From Candidatus Krumholzibacteriia bacterium (GTDB lineage: Bacteria; Krumholzibacteriota; Krumholzibacteriia; G020349025): 64,000 nucleotides of DNA. Where the stretch lies: positions 62,001 to 126,000 of the forward strand of contig DASRJW010000101.1 in NCBI GenBank assembly GCA_035649275.1, written 5' to 3'. How positions within the stretch are numbered: position 1 is the first letter of the stretch; each line of letters begins with the position of its first letter. A program made the position numbers and the translations under genes. Shown piece after piece: positions 60,392-64,000 of the stretch. The notes below the pieces were generated by a model. It was not told where the DNA came from. It did not search any database and saw nothing but the letters and a program-made list of their open reading frames with translations.

Positions 60392-63300
60392 ATGAAAAAG
60401 GCACGAAGCGAACACGGTTTCACTCTCTACGAGTTCCTGGTGTCGACCATGGTCGTCGGCGTGGCCTTGCTCGCGACGATGCTGGTCACCAGCCAGATGG
60501 GAACGCAGCTGCACCACGAGCGCGGTCGCGTCTCCGGGACGGACAACGCCCGGGTGGCCCTGGACGAAGTCACGCGCATCCTGCGCTCCGCCGGCTCTCA
60601 GGCCGATATGTCCCGCGGCCAGAACCGCTTCGTCTACGCCGGGCCCTGGAGCGTCGGCCTCAACGCCAACCTCTTCCCGCTGGAAAACGACGACGCCGCC
60701 GCGGCGCCGGCGGCCCTCGATCCAGACCTGGAGAATGGCTCGGTCACCCTCGACGGGAGCACCAGCTACACGCCGCCCCGCGCTTTCGAGACCGGCGCCG
60801 AGACCATCCTGCTCACGGTGGATTCGAACCGCGACGGCAGCGTTTCCAGCGGTGACGCCGCTGACGACGAGGAAGAGGACTCGGACACGCCCAACGATCT
60901 GGTGCTCAAAGCCTTCGTCTACGGCAGCGACGGCGCCGCCAACACGGTGACCAACACAGGTTTGGCGGTGCTCCGCGGCCCCGCCGCCGACGAGGACGGC
61001 ATGGTGCCGCAGCCGCTCTTCCGCTACTGGGTGGACGACGACAACGACACGGATACGCCGGCGGTCCTGCACGGCGACACCGACGCCAACGGCCAGCTCT
61101 CGCAGACCGAGATCGCCGCTCTCGACCCGGTGCCGGCCAACGACCTCGCCCTCATCGAGCGCGTCGACGTCACCGCCACCACCGAGGGGCTGCACCCGCG
61201 CAAGCAGGCCGAGTGGAACGTCCTGGAGTCCTCGGTGAGCTTCCGCAACCGGCAGACGACGGCGGCCCGAGTCATCGGCGTCGTCTTCCACGACTACAAC
61301 CAGAACGGCACGCGGGAGCAGGCCGAGGTCCCCCTGGGCGGCGTCGTGGTGCGCTGCAGCAACGGCAACGCCACCAAGACCGGCGCCGACGGGCGCTACC
61401 AGTTCGTCCTCCCCCCGGGCAACTACTCCATCACCGAAATCGACCGCGTTGGCTACGTGAGCACGACGCCGAACACGGTGGCCATTGTGCCGATCCCGGG
61501 GGACTACGTGGAGCTCAACTTCGGCGACGTTTCCCAGGGCGGCACCGGCTTCATCCACGGCTTGGTCTATCACGACCAGGGCCGCAACGGTCAATTCGAC
61601 AGCGGCCAGGACTGGGGGATGGCGGGGATCCGCGTCTTCCTCGACACCGGGGCCACGGTGCAGACCGATACCCTCGGGGCTTTCTCCTTCGCGGTGAGTG
61701 TCGGCAACTACACGATCACCGAGGTGGACTCGGTGGGCTACGCCTCGAGCACGCCCAATATCGTCGAGGTGAACCTGGCGGCGGATGGCGACTCCGTGCA
61801 GGTCGACTTCGGCGACTACCCGCTCCGCGCCTCCGGCGAGATCGCCGGCATCGTCTACCTGGACGCGGACAACGACGGCGTCCGGGACAACAAAGAGAAC
61901 GGCATCGCCAACGTCAGCATCACGCTGGACGACGCCGACGTCACCACCACCGACGCCAGCGGCAACTTCCACTTCGTCGCCGAGGTGGGCGCGCACCAGG
62001 TCACCGAGGCCGATCCGCCCGCCCACACCTCGTCCACGGTGAACACCGTCGACGTGGACGTGGTGGAAAACCAGACGGTAAACGTCGAGTTCGGCGACAT
62101 CGCCCAGCAAGACGTCAGCTTCCAGGAGATCGTCCTCTCCGAGACCGAGCGGGCCCTGTCCATCAACGCTGGCGACATGAAAGAGGACAACCGGGGCGAC
62201 TTCGACATGGTCCTGGGGACCCACTACGTGGGCGGCACCAACGACATCCTCACCTGGTGGAACGAGCGCAAGACCTCGAGCACGCCCAACTCGGCCATCT
62301 TCAGCCAGACCCCGTCGTACCAGCGTGTGGTGGCGGCGGACGTGAACGCCGTGGTGGCGCGGGATCTCAACAACGATGGTGCCATGGACCTGGTCACCGG
62401 CCTCGGCACCGCCACCTCCAACCTGGCGGTGTGGATCACGCAGACGGGAACGAACGCCGGCAGGTTGCCGACGGCACCGACGCAGCGCTACACCGCCGCT
62501 CTGGCCATGTCGGTGAACGACGTCGTCTCCGGCAAGTTCGATGACGACGCCTATCCGGACCTCGCCGTCGGCACCACCTCGGGCTTCGGCACCGGCCGTG
62601 TGGAAATCTGGCACGGCCGGGGCGGCGCCAGCTTCCAGAGGTCCGACACGGACATCTACACCAGCTTCCTCATGTACTCCGGCGGCACACCGGTGAGCGA
62701 AGCGCTGGGCGAGGTCGTGACCCTGGCGGCGCACGACTTCAGCGGCGACGGCGTCGACGACATCGTCGTCGGCTGCCGTGCCAGCAGCTCCGTGAGCCAT
62801 GTCTATCTGCTAGTGCACGGCGCCGCCTTCCAGGACAGCCTGCAAGGTGGTGGCGGCGCCATCATCGTGCCGATCGAGCTGCAGTATTACACTGCCGTGG
62901 ACCGCTTGACGATCTCCGGCAGCATCAGCGACGTGCTGGCGCTGGACATGAAGGAAGACGGCAACAACGACACGGACATCGTCGTCGCCACTTCCACCAG
63001 CTCCACCGCCGGCAACGTGCAGGTCTGGCACAACCGCGGCGGCTACCGCTTCGGCCTCGGCACCGGCGGCCCCAGCGTCAGCCCCGACGATCAAGTGAAT
63101 CCGGGTGGCGCGCCGCTCACGCTGAGCGCCGCCAAGGTGGACAATGACGTTTTCCCGGACCTCTTCGTCGGCACCCGCACCGGCACGGCTTACACCGGAG
63201 CGGTGGTGCTGTACCGGGCCTACGGCTTCCTGCCGGAAAAGGGCACGGTGATCTCCAGCTCCAGCGTCGGCGAGATCGTCACCATGGTGTCCGCCGACTT

Positions 63301-63397
63301 CAACAAGGACAGCGCCCCGGACTTGGCGGTGGGCTCGCGGACCTCGGTGTCCACCGGCAAGGTCGTGGTCTTCTTCAACGAGCGACAGGCGCTCTAG
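60392..63397 (+). CDS. PilW-like minor pilin fused to SdrD-B domains and an FG-GAP propeller (probable pilus-tip adhesin)
   Basis: The 1001-residue protein starts as a prepilin (MKKARSEHG, cleavage, FTLYEFLVSTMVVGVALLAT, with Glu at +5) and a PilW-like domain to about 290. Then come three SdrD-B/CnaB-like domains at about 292-383, 386-478 and 482-573, each beginning G.V..D.N.NG and ending V.FGD. From about 595 to the end there are seven FG-GAP/VCBS-type repeats (RDLNNDGAMDLVTG, HDFSGDGVDDIVVG, ADFNKDSAPDLAVG and others), enough for one seven-bladed propeller with calcium-binding loops. A pilin of normal size would be about 250-350 residues. The modular cargo points to a tip adhesin or sensor. 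ATG at 60392 fits the gaggg site better than 60386. Confidence 0.88.
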   Translation: MKKARSEHGFTLYEFLVSTMVVGVALLATMLVTSQMGTQLHHERGRVSGTDNARVALDEVTRILRSAGSQADMSRGQNRFVYAGPWSVGLNANLFPLENDDAAAAPAALDPDLENGSVTLDGSTSYTPPRAFETGAETILLTVDSNRDGSVSSGDAADDEEEDSDTPNDLVLKAFVYGSDGAANTVTNTGLAVLRGPAADEDGMVPQPLFRYWVDDDNDTDTPAVLHGDTDANGQLSQTEIAALDPVPANDLALIERVDVTATTEGLHPRKQAEWNVLESSVSFRNRQTTAARVIGVVFHDYNQNGTREQAEVPLGGVVVRCSNGNATKTGADGRYQFVLPPGNYSITEIDRVGYVSTTPNTVAIVPIPGDYVELNFGDVSQGGTGFIHGLVYHDQGRNGQFDSGQDWGMAGIRVFLDTGATVQTDTLGAFSFAVSVGNYTITEVDSVGYASSTPNIVEVNLAADGDSVQVDFGDYPLRASGEIAGIVYLDADNDGVRDNKENGIANVSITLDDADVTTTDASGNFHFVAEVGAHQVTEADPPAHTSSTVNTVDVDVVENQTVNVEFGDIAQQDVSFQEIVLSETERALSINAGDMKEDNRGDFDMVLGTHYVGGTNDILTWWNERKTSSTPNSAIFSQTPSYQRVVAADVNAVVARDLNNDGAMDLVTGLGTATSNLAVWITQTGTNAGRLPTAPTQRYTAALAMSVNDVVSGKFDDDAYPDLAVGTTSGFGTGRVEIWHGRGGASFQRSDTDIYTSFLMYSGGTPVSEALGEVVTLAAHDFSGDGVDDIVVGCRASSSVSHVYLLVHGAAFQDSLQGGGGAIIVPIELQYYTAVDRLTISGSISDVLALDMKEDGNNDTDIVVATSTSSTAGNVQVWHNRGGYRFGLGTGGPSVSPDDQVNPGGAPLTLSAAKVDNDVFPDLFVGTRTGTAYTGAVVLYRAYGFLPEKGTVISSSSVGEIVTMVSADFNKDSAPDLAVGSRTSVSTGKVVVFFNERQAL

Positions 63398-63419
63398 CTG
63401 CGCGGAAGGAGTGAGGACG

Positions 63420-64000
63420 ATGGTGCGGGCACGTCACAGCGAGCGCGGCGCGGCTCTGGTCCTGGCTCTGGCCCTGCTCCTCGCGCTCGGCTTCGTAGGC
63501 GCGGCGCTCATCTACACCGCCGGCGGCGACCTCAAGGTTTCCGGCCAGGACCGGCGCGGCACGCAGGCGCAGTTCGCCGCCGAGGCGGGGGTGCAGGAGG
63601 CGCTCAACCGGCTGTCGCTGCGCCCAGGCACCGATGTCACCGTGAACAGCGAGACCTTCGACGCCTGCATCCGGGACACCGTCCCCGGCCTCGACCCGGA
63701 TTGGGAGGTGGACGTCTATGCCCCCGGGGGCGCCACGCCGACCTCGGCCAACCCCAACGCCGGCTTCACGCCCACGGTGCAGGATCTCGCCAGCAATCCG
63801 CTCGACTACCTACGCGAGGGCCAGCTTGTCACCATCCGGCACAAGTGGCGCGATCTGAACGGCGACAGCGTGCGCGACGCCGGTGAGATCGTGCGCTACG
63901 ACGCCAGCCGCATCCCGCCGGAGAACACCACCGAGGGCTCGGTGATCGAGGTCATCGAGGTGGCGGGGCACTCCACCGAGGCCAGACGCCGGCTGCGGGT
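63420..64000 (+). CDS. PilX-like minor pilin, 3' partial
   Basis: The frame is open from the ATG at 63420 to the window end, about 193 residues. It begins MVRARHSERGAALVLALAL, a PilX-type N-terminus in which ERG precedes the hydrophobic helix. FAAEAGVQEALNRL follows, a segment found in PilX proteins. The soluble part is rich in aspartate and proline. It follows the adhesin-pilin by 22 bases, behind gaggacg, and completes a PilV-PilW-PilX-like order. A PilY1-like or other pilin gene may lie beyond the window. Confidence 0.8.
   Translation, partial: MVRARHSERGAALVLALALLLALGFVGAALIYTAGGDLKVSGQDRRGTQAQFAAEAGVQEALNRLSLRPGTDVTVNSETFDACIRDTVPGLDPDWEVDVYAPGGATPTSANPNAGFTPTVQDLASNPLDYLREGQLVTIRHKWRDLNGDSVRDAGEIVRYDASRIPPENTTEGSVIEVIEVAGHSTEARRRLR

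Overview
The window is a 64 kb piece of a GC-rich bacterial chromosome. Signal peptides, lipobox-like motifs, several outer-membrane beta-barrels and OmpA-type proteins show a Gram-negative (diderm) cell. The mix of a TSP3-repeat OmpA protein, PorV-like barrels with TPRs, an AddAB-type repair pair, a Tes-like radical SAM enzyme and a large propeller-bearing minor pilin suggests an uncultivated lineage of the FCB type (Eisenbacteria- or Krumholzibacteria-like) or a deltaproteobacterial relative. This is an inference; no rRNA or tRNA gene was found. GTG and TTG starts are common, and clear Shine-Dalgarno sequences fix many of them.

Layout. Bases 1-5.5 kb hold an AddB-like and an AddA-like helicase/nuclease pair; the AddA reading frame is broken by a single in-frame TAG. 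5.8-11.3 kb: OmpA-like protein, methyltransferase, lipoprotein, acyl-CoA dehydrogenase and a PAP2 phosphatase, the last preceded by a structured leader with an intrinsic terminator. 11.7-16.4 kb: a tight unit of queE, a class III aminotransferase and a LuxE-LuxC fusion, which together could turn a carboxylic acid into an aldehyde and then an amine. 16.4-30.2 kb: envelope proteins, a YyaL-type thioredoxin-domain protein, a 38-residue membrane protein, family 4 uracil-DNA glycosylase, PspC and NRDE proteins, and ispH. 30.2-30.9 kb is a repeat-rich non-coding stretch. 30.9-42.8 kb: a transketolase-like enzyme, a cytoplasmic beta-propeller protein, a polytopic membrane protein, a TPR protein, a radical SAM protein of the tetraether-synthase (Tes) type, a glycosyltransferase and an alpha/beta-hydrolase-like protein.

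42.8-51.3 kb is one long minus-strand gene run: periplasmic protein, barrel-TPR protein, SpoIIE-type phosphatase, RsbW-type kinase, histidine kinase, membrane glycosyltransferase with TPRs, and polysaccharide deacetylase. It looks like a partner-switching signalling module embedded among envelope genes. 51.5-58.7 kb holds housekeeping genes: AlaX, DapE-like, DapD, a DUF47/PiT phosphate pair, MutY and an amidohydrolase. 58.7-64 kb ends with a serine/threonine dehydratase-like enzyme and a minor-pilin operon. Its second gene is a 1001-residue pilin that carries three SdrD-B/CnaB-like domains and a seven-repeat FG-GAP propeller, most simply read as a pilus-tip adhesin.

The most interesting systems are the aminotransferase/LuxE-LuxC unit, the pilin-adhesin fusion, the Tes-like radical SAM enzyme, and the terminator-bearing leader upstream of the PAP2 gene.
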